From positions 585,744,438-585,808,437 of the forward strand of contig CM066033.1 in assembly GCA_033557465.1 (NCBI GenBank): DNA of 64,000 nucleotides, in the 5' to 3' direction. A program made the position numbers and the translations under genes. Below, piece by piece: positions 10,119-19,749 of this stretch; the first letter of the stretch is position 1, and each line of letters opens with the position of its first letter. The notes beneath the pieces are model-generated. The model was not told the DNA's origin, did no database searches, and saw nothing but the letters and a program-made list of their open reading frames with translations. The stretch is from Ichthyophis bannanicus. Lineage: Eukaryota; Chordata; Amphibia; Gymnophiona; Ichthyophiidae.

Positions 10119-10728
10119 AGCACTTACAGGTACAGTTGTTGATCAGGGCCAGTGGAGAAACCAGAGCTCAATAGTATGTTGTGCAGTAAAAAAATCCTAT
10201 AAATAAACCATAATCAATGAATTTACCCCAAAATTGGGAAGAGATCATAAGGGAGTGCTCTCTTATGTGTTAAAATGAAGACCAACCTTGATTCAATATC
10301 ATTTGTAAAATAAAAAATAAAAGTAAAAACTTACCACAGTAGTAATCAGTTCTGATGCTGTGGTAATATTGAGAAGCCAGGCAATGGAGAGGTGACCATT
10401 TTTAAAAGGAACTTTCCCACCAAGGGCTGTTGCTATGGAAATGAGTAAACAAGCTTACGGGCTGCAAAGGAACAGTTGTGAACAGGAAAATAAAGCTGGT
10501 TTAAGCAATAACAGCCTTAGCATGCTTTTGTATGCAATGCAAACAGTGGATTATTCCGGCTGCCAACAAAAGAAGGTGAAGGAAACACAGGAGAAGGAGA
10601 GGAGGGAAGGGGAAGGGAGAAAACAAGGGGAATAAGTAAAGCTATTATGTCAATAAAATGAAAACACCAGACTCTGGATAAAGGAGGAATGTGAGCCCTT
10701 TGGCGACGAGGGAATATACAGTATCTGA
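10119..10728. other. No gene recognised; polypurine tract
   Basis: No recognisable coding sequence. Positions 10569-10640 form a nearly pure purine run (GGAGAAGGAGAGG-type). The short open frame at 10435-10635 runs into this tract and has no recognisable domain. Confidence 0.5.
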
Positions 10729-10800
10729 TTGTAAACTGCCTAGATTGTGTTGTTTCACAGATGGGCAGTATATAAATGCTTCAAATACAAATACAAAAAA
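10729..10800 (+). repeat. LINE/SINE 3' tail fragment
   Basis: The motif gtaaactgcctagattgtg...gggcagtatataaatgc followed by an (ATACAA)-type run has the form of the hairpin-plus-short-repeat 3' ends of L2-like elements in this window. No body is recognisable upstream. Confidence 0.5.
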
Positions 10801-10979
10801 CCACTAATGATAAAAATGAGAATAAAACGTCAAAAATGAAACTAAAACATTGATAAGAGGGGAGAGAGGAATAAAACCAGGATGCATGTAAAACGTGCAC
10901 AAAAACAATAAAAACAAGTGATAAAATAGAACCACAAGAAAGGGAATCCCAATTAAAATGCTGTAAAAACACAAAAATG

Positions 10980-12068
10980 GTTGTGAGCCAGATAATACCC
11001 TGGGAACATCAGGATAATGAAAATAACTTAGAATGAAAGAGGTGACAGTTTGAAAGCCATATACTGAGTTTTTCTTCTTCAGACTCTCTTTTCTTGCTGT
11101 GCGTAATGAGAATGTCAATATAGGGTATTTCAATAAAATTGTGGGCCGCTCGGCACTGTAAGTTGGTGTCCAGTGTGTTGATCCATTGTCAAAAATCTTG
11201 CAGAGCAGGGAGATCACCATCCCACACCATAAGGACATAGTCAATATACCTTTTCCACAGTCTAATATGCTGATCAAACAGATATTTCTTTAAAAACCTG
11301 GCCTCAAAGTTAGAAACGTAAAGGTTGGCCATGTCTGGAGCCATGGCCGAACCCATGGCAACTCCTTTCATCTGTTTATGGAAAGGTCCCTGGAAGCAGA
11401 AATAGTTTTTTGTAAGGGCCAAATGTGCTAATTATATCAGGTACCCAGTGGGTATCCGTTTGTGGTCTGTCCTATCAGTAACACATCCTGTAATATTAAG
11501 AGAGCTTCTCTTTGTGGTATATTTGTGTACAATGAAGTAATATCTAAAGTAACCAGAATCATTTGATCGTTGTATCCTTCAAATTGGTTCAGAATCTGGA
11601 TAATATGAGAAGAATCTCAGACATAAGACGGTGTTACTGAAACAATGGGCTTAAGGAAGGTGTCAGGAAATTTAGAGAGAGGTTTGAATAGAAATCCAAT
11701 TGCAGAAATAATGGTCCGGCCAGGTGAGTTGTGAAGGGACGTGTGAATCTTGTGAAGGATGTAAATGGTAGGAATGATAGGATGGAAGCCATGAGAAAAT
11801 CGGCTTTTATGGGTTTGAATAACCTGCTGAAAGGCCTGTTTGTATTAGTGAATTCAATACTCCTTTTTAAAGAGGGGATAGCATCATCAATCCTTTCATA
11901 AAAGGAATGATCACTAAGCTGTCTATGAACCTCCACAACGTAGTCTCTTATGTTCATGATAACGAGAGTACCCCCTTTGTCTGCGGTTTTCATAACAATG
12001 TCCGGATTGTTCCTCAATGTTTGTAAAGCCTACTTTTCCAACTTGGTTAAGTTGTAAAACATCCTGTG
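10980..12068 (-). pseudogene. Penelope-like element 1 (PLE-1), reverse transcriptase
   Basis: A minus-strand Penelope-like RT, frameshifted. Reading downward from 12068: a helix LTKLEK, the motif DIVMKTADKGGTLVIM (about 11960-12000), a decayed middle (11634-11900), LDITSLYTNIP (about 11510-11550), NYFCFQGPF then GVAMGSAMAPDMANLYV (11320-11400), and the catalytic box at 11237-11248. That box reads YIDY instead of YIDD, so the polymerase is dead. A later segment (YIDILITHS) lies near 11090. No GIY-YIG endonuclease is seen. The frame resumes beyond 18166, after the DIRS insertion. Confidence 0.88.
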
Positions 12069-12081
12069 TTCCTTATCGTCC

Positions 12082-12207
12082 CTCCAGTCTAGTCCCAACA
12101 TCTGGGGTTTAAGCACCTCCTCCAGCAGCTATGGAGACTGAGAAACGTCATTCTTCTGATGACACTGGTTCAAATACCCCCGGGACCGCCTCCTCTGTCC
12201 AGTAATC
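12082..12207 (+). repeat. DIRS family II left inverted terminal repeat
   Basis: The 126 bases are the inverted counterpart of 17997-18122, with only scattered mismatches. They begin ctccagtctagtcccaac and end cctctgtccagtaatc. Inverted rather than direct terminal repeats separate DIRS from LTR retrotransposons. Confidence 0.95.
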
Positions 12208-13102
12208 TCAGTCTCCATAGCAGCTGGATGTTGGTGAGCATGGTGTTGAGGCTCACTGGAGGAACGATTAAGCAGAATAGTTTAGAATAGTTTAGATTGG
12301 GGTTTATTTATTGTGGAAAGCATTTAGTTATAAAAAAAAAAAAAAAGAAGATAAAATTAGAGATATCTCCTTAAGAGAGAGGCTGTGCTGAGGCCCCGTT
12401 CCTGTCTCCCTCCCTTTTCGGTGTCACTCAGAGGGCTGGGGAGGAAGGTGAGAAGCGGCAGCTTGAAGGGCCAAGCGTCAGATCCTGAACCCACAGCTTG
12501 GGTGAGGAACCGGCGAAAGCAGCAGAGGAACACAGATGGGAGAAAGAGAGAGCACTGCAGCTCTGCCCGCTGGGCCCGGTAAAACTGGCTCCTGTGTTCC
12601 TTCCTCGCCGCGGAAGCCGCTGACCGGCTGAGCGCGAGGAAGAGCGTGCGGCGCAATTCAGTTCAGCGCGGAGGTAAGTGCCTTATCGGGGGATCCTTCG
12701 TAGGCTGGGGTATCGGCCTCTCCGCTCTGGATAGTTGTGGCTGCGTGGCCAGAGCGCAGGAAGAGCTCTGAGCGCGTCGGGCCTGTAGTAAGGCTGTCGT
12801 GGGAGGCCCTTTGTTTTTTCGGGCCGTTGGAGTGTAGTTTGTTTGTTGGCAGGATGGGATAAGGCAGTTAAACTAGTTCTCTGGCCTTTCAGGTCCCGAC
12901 TGCGAGGATTCAAGAGGTTAAATGGCTTTAGTCAGGGAGATATAGGTATATGTATATATATAGATAGATAGAGAGAGAGAGAGAGATGTTAGATATATTT
13001 CAGGATTGGCTATCGTTATAAGATAGTGCTGTGGTCCTATTATTTGCTGGTATGGAAGTATACTAGAAGCCCTAAGCAGACCCCGCCGTTTGTAAGCGGG
13101 AA
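12208..13102 (+). other. DIRS family II leader
   Basis: Untranslated leader between the left repeat and gag. It contains an A run (12331-12345), a GC-rich part (12370-12680) and a microsatellite of TATA, GATA and GA units at about 12938-12987. No supported ORF; the frames at 12357-12913 on the minus strand look incidental. Confidence 0.6.
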
Positions 13103-14587
13103 ATGCCATCTAAGGGGCCATGTTTGATGTGTGGTGTTAAGAAAGGCATAGTAGCAGAGACAGGTATCTGTAAGTCCTGCTTCCAAGAAGCCAGCTCAAT
13201 GGAACCGGCGGTAGAGATACTGGTGGAGGGCCAGAAGAGTCTTTTGGCAGCGCCTGCCCCTCCACCAATTCCTTTGCAGGAGCCGGTGGCGGGGCCCTCC
13301 TCGGCTCCAGATGTTCCTACTGCTCAGCTGGCCTTGCCGGGAGGGTTGGCGGCGATATTTGTGCAAGATTTTATGGCATTACTACACCAAGGGTTCAGGA
13401 GCAGTACTAGGAACGCTGAGGGAGATCAGCCGGCAGCAGATCGGACCGTAAAGCACCAAGGGACCCCTGTAGATCTAGGTCTTCTAGAGGTGCCTGTAAA
13501 GAAATCTAAAAAGGGAAAGCATTTACAAGAGCAGTCCATTGCCTTGGAGAGTCCTCTCTCCGAGGTCGGGGAGCAGTCAATGGAGGATGAGTTGGAGGAA
13601 GGTGAGTTAGCGGAGCCCAAAGATCAGGCAAGGGTGGTCAGGGTATTCCGCCGAGACGAGTTACCTGCGCTCATCGGCGAGACTCTAAAGGCGCTGAATA
13701 TGCCTTCTGAAGGACCAACAGAGGATGCCTCTTTAGAGGATCCTTTGTTGCAGGCTTTCTGTAAGACTCAACGGGCCTTCCCGATTCATAGAATGATGAG
13801 GGAAATGATTCAGGAGGAATGGGACATGCCTGAAGCGGCCCTTAAAGGTTCCAGGATTATGGCTCGCCTATACCTGTTGGTGGATCAGGATAGGGAGCTA
13901 TTTAAGCCTCCAAAGGTGGATGCAGCAGTTTCGGCAGTGATCAAAAAGACTACCGTCCCGGTGGAAGGTAGTGCCGCTCTCAAGGATGCGCAAGACAGGA
14001 AGTTAGATACCTTATTGAAGCAGGTATTTGACATCAGTGCACTGTCCTTGCAGGCATCGGTTTGTGGAGCCTGGGTGGCTCATGCCTGTCTCCGCTGGTC
14101 TCAGCATATTCATGGAGATCAGTTGGAAGAGTGTGAAGAGGGGGCGGCTAAGTTGGAGTCTGGGACGGCTTACCTGGCAGACATTCATTATGATCTTATT
14201 AGGAGCCTGTCTAAGAGTATGGCGTCGGTGATAGCGGCTAGGCGCTATCTGTGGCTGCAAAATTGGGCGGCAGATGGGTCCTCCAAGGCAGGGTTAGGTA
14301 AGCTCCCCTTTAGGGGTAAGCTGTTGTTTGGTGAAGATTTGGATAAGTTGGTAAAGGACTTGGGGGAGTCTAAGGGAGGTAGACTCCCGGAAGACAAGCA
14401 GAAGCAGGGGAGACCTGTCCCGGTTCACAAGAATCAGCAGAGGGAATTTTGCCGTTTCCATCCGGCTCGTTTTGGCCAGTTTCAGAGGGGGCGTTTCGCT
14501 TATAGGAACCAGGGGTTTCAAGGTTTTCGAGGAGCAAGTAGAGGATTTGCGGCCTCCTCTTCCTCGAACCTTATAAAGACGCAATGA
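13103..14587 (+). CDS. DIRS family II gag-like protein (494 codons)
   Basis: A complete 494-codon frame. The start at 13103 is followed at once by a zinc-ribbon-like pair, CLMC (residues 8-11) and CKSC (23-26). The middle is acidic and Ala/Pro-rich (GEQSMEDELEEGELAEP, about 155-175). The region around 190-400 is mostly alpha-helical in character. The C-terminus is rich in Arg, Gly, Phe and Gln (RFGQFQRGRF, then RGASRGF), as expected for nucleic-acid binding. It lies 22 bases upstream of RT in the same strand. Expected role (DIRS family knowledge): packaging of the element RNA. It is intact end to end. Confidence 0.85.
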   Translation: MPSKGPCLMCGVKKGIVAETGICKSCFQEASSMEPAVEILVEGQKSLLAAPAPPPIPLQEPVAGPSSAPDVPTAQLALPGGLAAIFVQDFMALLHQGFRSSTRNAEGDQPAADRTVKHQGTPVDLGLLEVPVKKSKKGKHLQEQSIALESPLSEVGEQSMEDELEEGELAEPKDQARVVRVFRRDELPALIGETLKALNMPSEGPTEDASLEDPLLQAFCKTQRAFPIHRMMREMIQEEWDMPEAALKGSRIMARLYLLVDQDRELFKPPKVDAAVSAVIKKTTVPVEGSAALKDAQDRKLDTLLKQVFDISALSLQASVCGAWVAHACLRWSQHIHGDQLEECEEGAAKLESGTAYLADIHYDLIRSLSKSMASVIAARRYLWLQNWAADGSSKAGLGKLPFRGKLLFGEDLDKLVKDLGESKGGRLPEDKQKQGRPVPVHKNQQREFCRFHPARFGQFQRGRFAYRNQGFQGFRGASRGFAASSSSNLIKTQ

Positions 14588-14609
14588 AGCCAGGGGGGCC
14601 CAGGCAGAG

Positions 14610-16333
14610 GTGGTTTCCGTAGGAGGTCGGTTACGGGAGTTTTATCCTGCTTGGGCCCGAATTACCACCAACCAGTGGGTATTGGAAGTCATTCGGGAAG
14701 GGTATGCTCTCGAATTCCAGTGCCCAGTGGCTGACGCTTACGTTCAGTCCCCATGCAAGTCCCCTCTGAAGGTACACGCGGTGCAAGAGACGTTGGAGAG
14801 GCTGTTGAGTCTCGACATGGTGGTTCCGGTGCCACAGGATCAGTGCGGGTACGGTCGATACTACATTTATTTTGTGGTACCAAAAAAGGAGGGATCCTTT
14901 CGGCCGATTTTGGATCTCAAAAAGGTGAATCGGTGTCTGCGCGTCTCGCATTTTCATATGGAAACTCTACGGTCGGTGATTGTGGCGGTAAGGGCAGGAG
15001 AGTTTCTTACGGCTCTGGATTTGTCGGAAGCGTACCTTCACATACCCATTCGACAGGAGCATCAGAAATACCTCAGGTTTGCTCTGCCAATGGGACTTTT
15101 TCAATTCCGAGCATTGCCATTCGGGTTGGCAACAGCGCCATGGACGTTTATCAAAGTCATGGTGGTGGTAGCGGCGGCATTGCGGAAAGAAGGGATTCTT
15201 GTGCACTCCTATTTAGATAATTGGTTGGTGCGAGCAAAGTCCTGGAGAGAGAGCAAGGTGGCGACTGCCAGACTGGTACAGTTGTTGCAGAGTCTAGGCT
15301 GGGTGATAAACCGGGCAAAGAGCAGGCTGCAGCCGTCACAGACGCTAGAGTATCTTGGGGCGCAGTTCGATACGCAGATAGGGAGAGTGTTTCTGCCTCG
15401 GGTGAGGGCAGAGGGCTTGAGATCCCTAGTTCGCACTTTTCTCAGCCGCAGGATTCCCACGGCATGGCATTATCTGCAATTGCTAGGTACAATGGCAGCG
15501 ACACTAGAGTTGGTTCGTGGGCGTGGGCACACATGCGACCGTTGCAGAGGGCGCTTCTCAGAAGATGGTCTCACCAGAACGATCTGCTCTCCCGGGTGCT
15601 GCCGTGTCAGGCAGAGACGAGGCAGGTGTTACAGTGGTGGTTGACTCTAGGGGTGCTGGAGAAGGGAATGCCCCTGGAGACGCCCGCTTGGGTGCCTCTT
15701 ATGACGGACGCCAGTCTATTGGGCTGGGGAGCACACGTTGAAGGAACTTTTGCTCATGGCCAGTGGACCGACTAGGAAAAGGCATGGTCCATCAACAGGT
15801 TGGAGTTGAGAGCGGTGGCGTTGGCGCTGAGAGCTTTTCAGGCTTCTCTAAAGGGCAAGGCCGTGCGCGTGTTCTCAGACAATGCAACCATGGTGGCCTA
15901 TCTCAATCGACAAGGCGGCACCGGAAGTGCGCCACTGGAAGTGGAGGCTGAACAGCTGTTAGAGTGGGCCAAAGCGCATCTGGAGGCGCTGTCGGCGTCG
16001 CATGTGGCAGGAGTAGACAATGTGACGGCCGATTTTCTGAGTCGAGTCAAGGTGGATCCAGCAGAGTGGAGGGCTTCATCCAGAGGTGTTCGATTTGGTG
16101 GTGAGCCGCTGGGGGGAGCCGGTGATGGATCTAATGGCGACGTTGGAGTCCGCCAAGGCGAGCAGATTCTAAAGCAGAAGAAAGGAAAGAATGTCGGAGG
16201 GCCTCGATGCGCTCATTCAAAGGTGGCCGGAACAGCAGCTTCTGTATATTTTTCCCCCTGGGTCTTAGTAGGGCGAGTGCTGCAAAGAGTAGAAGGTCAC
16301 AAGGGAACAGTGATTTTAATAGCTCCAGATTGA
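14610..16333 (+). pseudogene. DIRS family II reverse transcriptase-RNase H, one frameshift and one stop
   Basis: RT lies in the frame 14610-15530: LEVIREGYALEF, VPKKEGSFRPILDLKKVN (about 14878-14930), ALDLSEAYLHIP, FRALPFGLATAPWTF, then the catalytic box at 15210-15221. That box reads YLDN, whereas the family I copies read YLDD. Around 15520-15530 the homology moves to another frame (HMRPLQRALLRRW), so a single-base indel is inferred. RNase H follows: LMTDASLLGWGAH (about 15698), an in-frame TAG at 15773-15775, ELRAVALAL, FSDNATMVAYLNRQGG and HVAGVDNVTADFLSR. The end overlaps the recombinase ORF by about 127 bases in a different frame. Confidence 0.9.
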
Positions 16334-17526
16334 CTGCGAAGACCGTGGTACGCGGATCTGATCAGGCTCTTGGTAGACCGGCCCTGGCGACTTCCGGTTC
16401 GGAAGGATCTTCTGTTCCAAGGTCCCATCCTGATGCCCCAGGTAGATCGATTCTCGCTTACGGCCTGGCTCTTGAGAGGGCACGGCTGAGAGCAAGGGGG
16501 TATTTCCCAGCAGTCATTTCCACCTTGTTGAAGTCTAAGAGAAGATCTACGTCTTTGGCGTATGTTCGGATCTGGCGGGTGTTTGAAGCACGGTGTGAGG
16601 ACAGGGAATTGCAAGCCTTGGGGGCTTCGGTGTCACATGTGCTGGCCTTTTTGCATGATGGCTTTGACAAGGGCTTGGCGGCGGCTTCCTTGAGAGTGCA
16701 GGTAGCTGCGCTCGCGTGTTACAGAGGGAAGATAAAAGGGGAGTCACTGGGAACGCACCCAGATGTGAAACGCTTTTTACGAGCGGTGTCTCTTCTTAGG
16801 CCTCCTTGTAGATCTCCGGTTCCATGGTGGGATCTAGCTTTGGTGTTGGACGCGTTAGCGCACGAGCCTTTTGAGCCTTTGGCGAGGGCGTCGGATAAGG
16901 ATCTGACACTTAAGGCAGTATTTTTAGTTGCGATATGTTCGGCGCGTAGAATTTCAGAGCTACAAGCTTTATCGTGTCGAAAGCCTTTTCCATCCTTTTA
17001 TGATAACAAGGTGGTCTTAAGGCCAGTTCCATCGTTCTTGCCAAAGGTGGTTTCAACGTTTCATGTGAATCAGGTCATTTCTCTCCCCGTCTTTAGCGAC
17101 TCGGGAGGAAAATCAGGTTCAGGATCCTTGCACTCTCTGGATGTTCGGAGAGCACTAAAAAGGTATCTTCGGAGGACAGCAAGTTTCCGAAAGTCGGATA
17201 GACTTTTTGTTCTTTTTGGAGAAGCACGAAAGGGGGAAGCGGCTAGTAAGGCTTCCCTGGCGAGATGGCTTAAGGAAGTGATCGCCTCAGCCTACATTCT
17301 CAAAGGGAGGTCAGTGCCGGACGGCATCAGAGCTCATTCGACAAGGGCGCAGGCAACGTCTTGGGCGGAGTGCAGTCTGGTGCCAGCTAGTGAGATTTGT
17401 AAAGCGGCTACATGGTCGTCGTTTAATATGTTTGTTAAACATTACCGTCTCGATGTGCAGGCGGAAAGATATACTAGCTTTGGCACAGCGGTGCTTCAGG
17501 CTGGCCTTGTGGGTCCCTCCCATTGA
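16207..17526 (+). CDS. DIRS family II tyrosine recombinase (439 codons)
   Basis: A complete 439-codon tyrosine recombinase (YR). The core-binding part spans about residues 85-190 (SKRRSTSLAYVRIWRVFE, VLAFLHDGF). The catalytic domain has the first arginine in SARRISELQAL (Arg about 247), HSTR with His 377 and Arg 380, and the tyrosine in KHYRLD (Tyr 413). The R-H-R-Y tetrad is present. Family role: recombination of the circular DNA intermediate into the genome, leaving no target duplication, which agrees with the junctions seen at 12069 and 18166. The first Met (16207) overlaps the RNase H ORF. The N-terminal 70 residues are Ser/Arg-rich and less certain. Confidence 0.93.
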   Translation: MRSFKGGRNSSFCIFFPLGLSRASAAKSRRSQGNSDFNSSRLTAKTVVRGSDQALGRPALATSGSEGSSVPRSHPDAPGRSILAYGLALERARLRARGYFPAVISTLLKSKRRSTSLAYVRIWRVFEARCEDRELQALGASVSHVLAFLHDGFDKGLAAASLRVQVAALACYRGKIKGESLGTHPDVKRFLRAVSLLRPPCRSPVPWWDLALVLDALAHEPFEPLARASDKDLTLKAVFLVAICSARRISELQALSCRKPFPSFYDNKVVLRPVPSFLPKVVSTFHVNQVISLPVFSDSGGKSGSGSLHSLDVRRALKRYLRRTASFRKSDRLFVLFGEARKGEAASKASLARWLKEVIASAYILKGRSVPDGIRAHSTRAQATSWAECSLVPASEICKAATWSSFNMFVKHYRLDVQAERYTSFGTAVLQAGLVGPSH

Positions 17527-17552
17527 TTCAAGGTTGTACTGCTCTGTTACAT

Positions 17553-17646
17553 CCCCAGATGTTGGGACTAGACTGGAGGGGACGATAAGGAAGGTGAAAT
17601 TAGACTTACCTGCTAATTGTTCCTTAAGGAACGCCAGTCTAGTCCC
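17553..17646. repeat. DIRS family II internal complementary region
   Basis: The first part (17553-17592) is complementary to the left end at 12069-12107. The second part (17591-17646) is complementary to the right end at about 18108-18166. Together they spell the junction of a circle formed by the two termini. The termini share a TT at the crossover. Confidence 0.93.
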
Positions 17647-17699
17647 ATTTCCCTCCCTGATTGGTTCTCTGCTGTTGGCCTGAAGCATGGTGTTGGGGC

Positions 17700-17996
17700 T
17701 AAAAGCACTGAGGGTAGAAAGCTAATATGCCAGTAAGAACCATATATGGAGGGGGGGTGGTTCAGAAAAAAAGGGGGTTTCTAGGGGGCGTCTGAATCCT
17801 TCGGGGAGTGAGGAAGAGTGCTCTTCATTAGCACAGGGCAGATCCGGGTCTGCTGTTTTTCCTTTTGGAAAAAAAAAAAGGCAGCTACCTAAATCATTTT
17901 TTCCCTTTAAATGAGTTAGTTAAGGTTGAGTTGCGATGCCATTGTTAGTTGTTATTGCTGCTTAATTGTTGCTCAGGTGAGTCTGCTTTGTCAATA
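17700..17996 (+). other. DIRS family II 3' untranslated stretch
   Basis: Lies between the internal complementary region and the right repeat. It holds a G-rich run (17748-17790) and an A run near 17870. No ORF. Confidence 0.6.
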
Positions 17997-18166
17997 GATT
18001 ACTGGACAGAGGAGGCGGTCCCAGGGGTATTTGAACCAGTGTCATCAGAAAAATGACGTTTCTCAGTCTCCATAGCTGTTGGAGGAGGTGCTTAAACCCC
18101 AGATGTTGGGACTAGACTGGAGTTCCTTAAGGAACAGCAATTAGCAGGTAAGTCTTATTTCACCTT
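17997..18166 (-). repeat. DIRS family II right inverted terminal repeat and extension
   Basis: 17997-18122 is the inverted copy of 12082-12207. The extra 44 bases to 18166 (ttccttaaggaacagcaat onward) are matched only by the internal complementary region, so the right end is longer than the left, a known DIRS feature. Confidence 0.92.
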
Positions 18167-18260
18167 TCTTAGCATAAAGATCATCTACCCTTTTCTGGCT
18201 CCCAGGCTATTGCGCTCACCTCTGGGCAGCTGCTCCCACTTTCTTCACAAAATTTGTAAA
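18167..18260 (-). pseudogene. PLE-1 continuation beyond the DIRS insertion
   Basis: On the minus strand this reads VDDLYAKK directly upstream of HRMFYNLTKLEK, which is encoded just below 12069. Removing 12069-18166 gives one uninterrupted frame across the junction. Further upstream a stop appears and the homology fades. Confidence 0.75.
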
Positions 18261-19069
18261 ATACTTGCATTAAAATAATATTTTTGTAGTGTATGCTAGA
18301 CTCAAAATGAATGAAATAGAAAAATACAATATAGAATGGAAAATGAAAAGATGTATAAAACTTAAATACTAAGTGCTCTAACGACTCAACTTTTTTTTTT
18401 TATCCATTCATACCCCTAAAAAAAACAGGAAAGTATCAAAACAAAGCCTTGGGCTCTGAAAAAAGATGAGGATAAAGAATGGTCTGAGGTAGTACCGATT
18501 CCTTGTTCCTTATCCCTTATCCCTAATGTCTGTACCATTAGAGAAAAGTAAAGATTAAATATAACATTTCTAAGTCATTTCTCTGAATTGGGACTTATTT
18601 CACCTAGGATTTATCTGGCCTTATCAGCCCATTCTAATAAGGATACACAGAATACCCCTCACACTCAGCAGATATTATCACCCATTCTAAGAAGGGTACA
18701 CAGAATACCCCTCACACTCAGCAGATATTATCACAAAGCAGCAGGCAAAAGCCAGTCTCTTTCAAAATCAGAGCATCCAGATGAGAGGAGTGTGGGTGTT
18801 TGCCCTCTCTCTGAATGATCCAGCTCACCAAAGAACGTGAGACATTTTTCCTTCTTAGATTTTGCCTGTGGATCCTTCATAATATCTGGCATGTGAGCAC
18901 TTTTCTATTGTCTTGTTGACTGCGGGTGGCTTCACCTTTTTAAAATCTCCACTGCAACTTTGCTGCTTCCTATTACACATGGTTGGCCTCTGCCTTGGCT
19001 TTCCCATTCTAAGAAGGGCTCAAGCCATAAAATAACGCTTTTAAAAGTTTTCTGTAAAACATTGTTCCT
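18261..19069. repeat. Unassigned stretch with a 53-bp duplication
   Basis: No coding sequence recognised. A 53-base unit (attctaa...acacagaatacccctcacac...gatattatcac) occurs twice in tandem at about 18629-18734. Confidence 0.6.
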
Positions 19070-19155
19070 CCTGGTCATGATAATCTGTTTAACTGTAAAC
19101 CGCTTTGAATTGTAGAAAGGCTACAAGTTTAAATGAACAAAATAAATAAAACATT
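19070..19155 (+). repeat. LINE 3' tail fragment
   Basis: The motif ctgtaaaccgctttgaattg followed by aaataaataaaa is a typical L2/CR1-like 3' end, with no recognisable body upstream. Confidence 0.55.
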
Positions 19156-19749
19156 CTGTACTGAAGAATTATTTCAATAGCAAATAACTACTGTATTTGT
19201 AGCAAGGTATGTATTACCAAATGTAAGCCATTTTTGATATGTGCTACAGTTGTGGTCATTATTGGCATTCTTACACTTTAAGTATGTTGTGTACAATATC
19301 TTGAGAAATAATTGGAAATATTGCAATTGTATGGCATCATAATATTTTAGTAGTCTGTTCAAAGGTATACAACAACAAAAAAAGATGTCTGTGCAACTTG
19401 TTGTTGTTGTTAAGTGCCGTCGAGTCGGAGTCGACTCATGGCGACCCTCTGGATAGCTATCCTAAATTGTGTTCAGTCTTCAGTCAGGCGGCTCATTGTT
19501 GACAGATTGGTACCCGTAGCTGCTGTTATTGTATCGATCCATCTCATTGCTGGCCTTCCTCTTTTGCGTTGACCTTCTATCTTGCCAAGCATGATGTCTT
19601 TCTCCAATGATCTCTCTCTTTGCATGATGTGTCCAAAGTATGAAAGTCAGTCTTGTCATCTGAGCTTCTAAAGAAAGCTTAGGTTTGATCTCCTCTAGTA
19701 CTGACTGGTTTGTTCTTCAACTTCTTCTTTCATCACCAATGGTTTCCGA

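Larger units (their letters stand above)
12069..18166 (+). mobile_element. DIRS retrotransposon, family II, nearly complete
   Basis: A 6.1-kb element with the full DIRS layout: left terminal repeat (12082-12207), leader, gag (13103-14587), RT/RNase H (14610-16333), tyrosine recombinase (16207-17526), internal complementary region (17553-17646), and an inverted right terminal repeat (17997-18122) with a right extension to 18166. The ends were set from the internal complementary region, which reads as the complement of the joined termini. It lies inside PLE-1, whose reading frame resumes directly when the DIRS is removed, with no target-site duplication. It has one frameshift and one stop in RT/RNase H and an altered RT catalytic box. 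Confidence 0.92.

Noticed and set aside
10435..10635. 66-codon frame ending in KETQEKERREGEGRKQGE
   Set aside because: Produced by a polypurine tract; the same composition would be open on most purine-rich sequence.
12357..12913. Minus-strand frames of 99 and 76 codons in the DIRS family II leader
   Set aside because: GC-rich leader sequence, antisense to the element, with no homology or motif.
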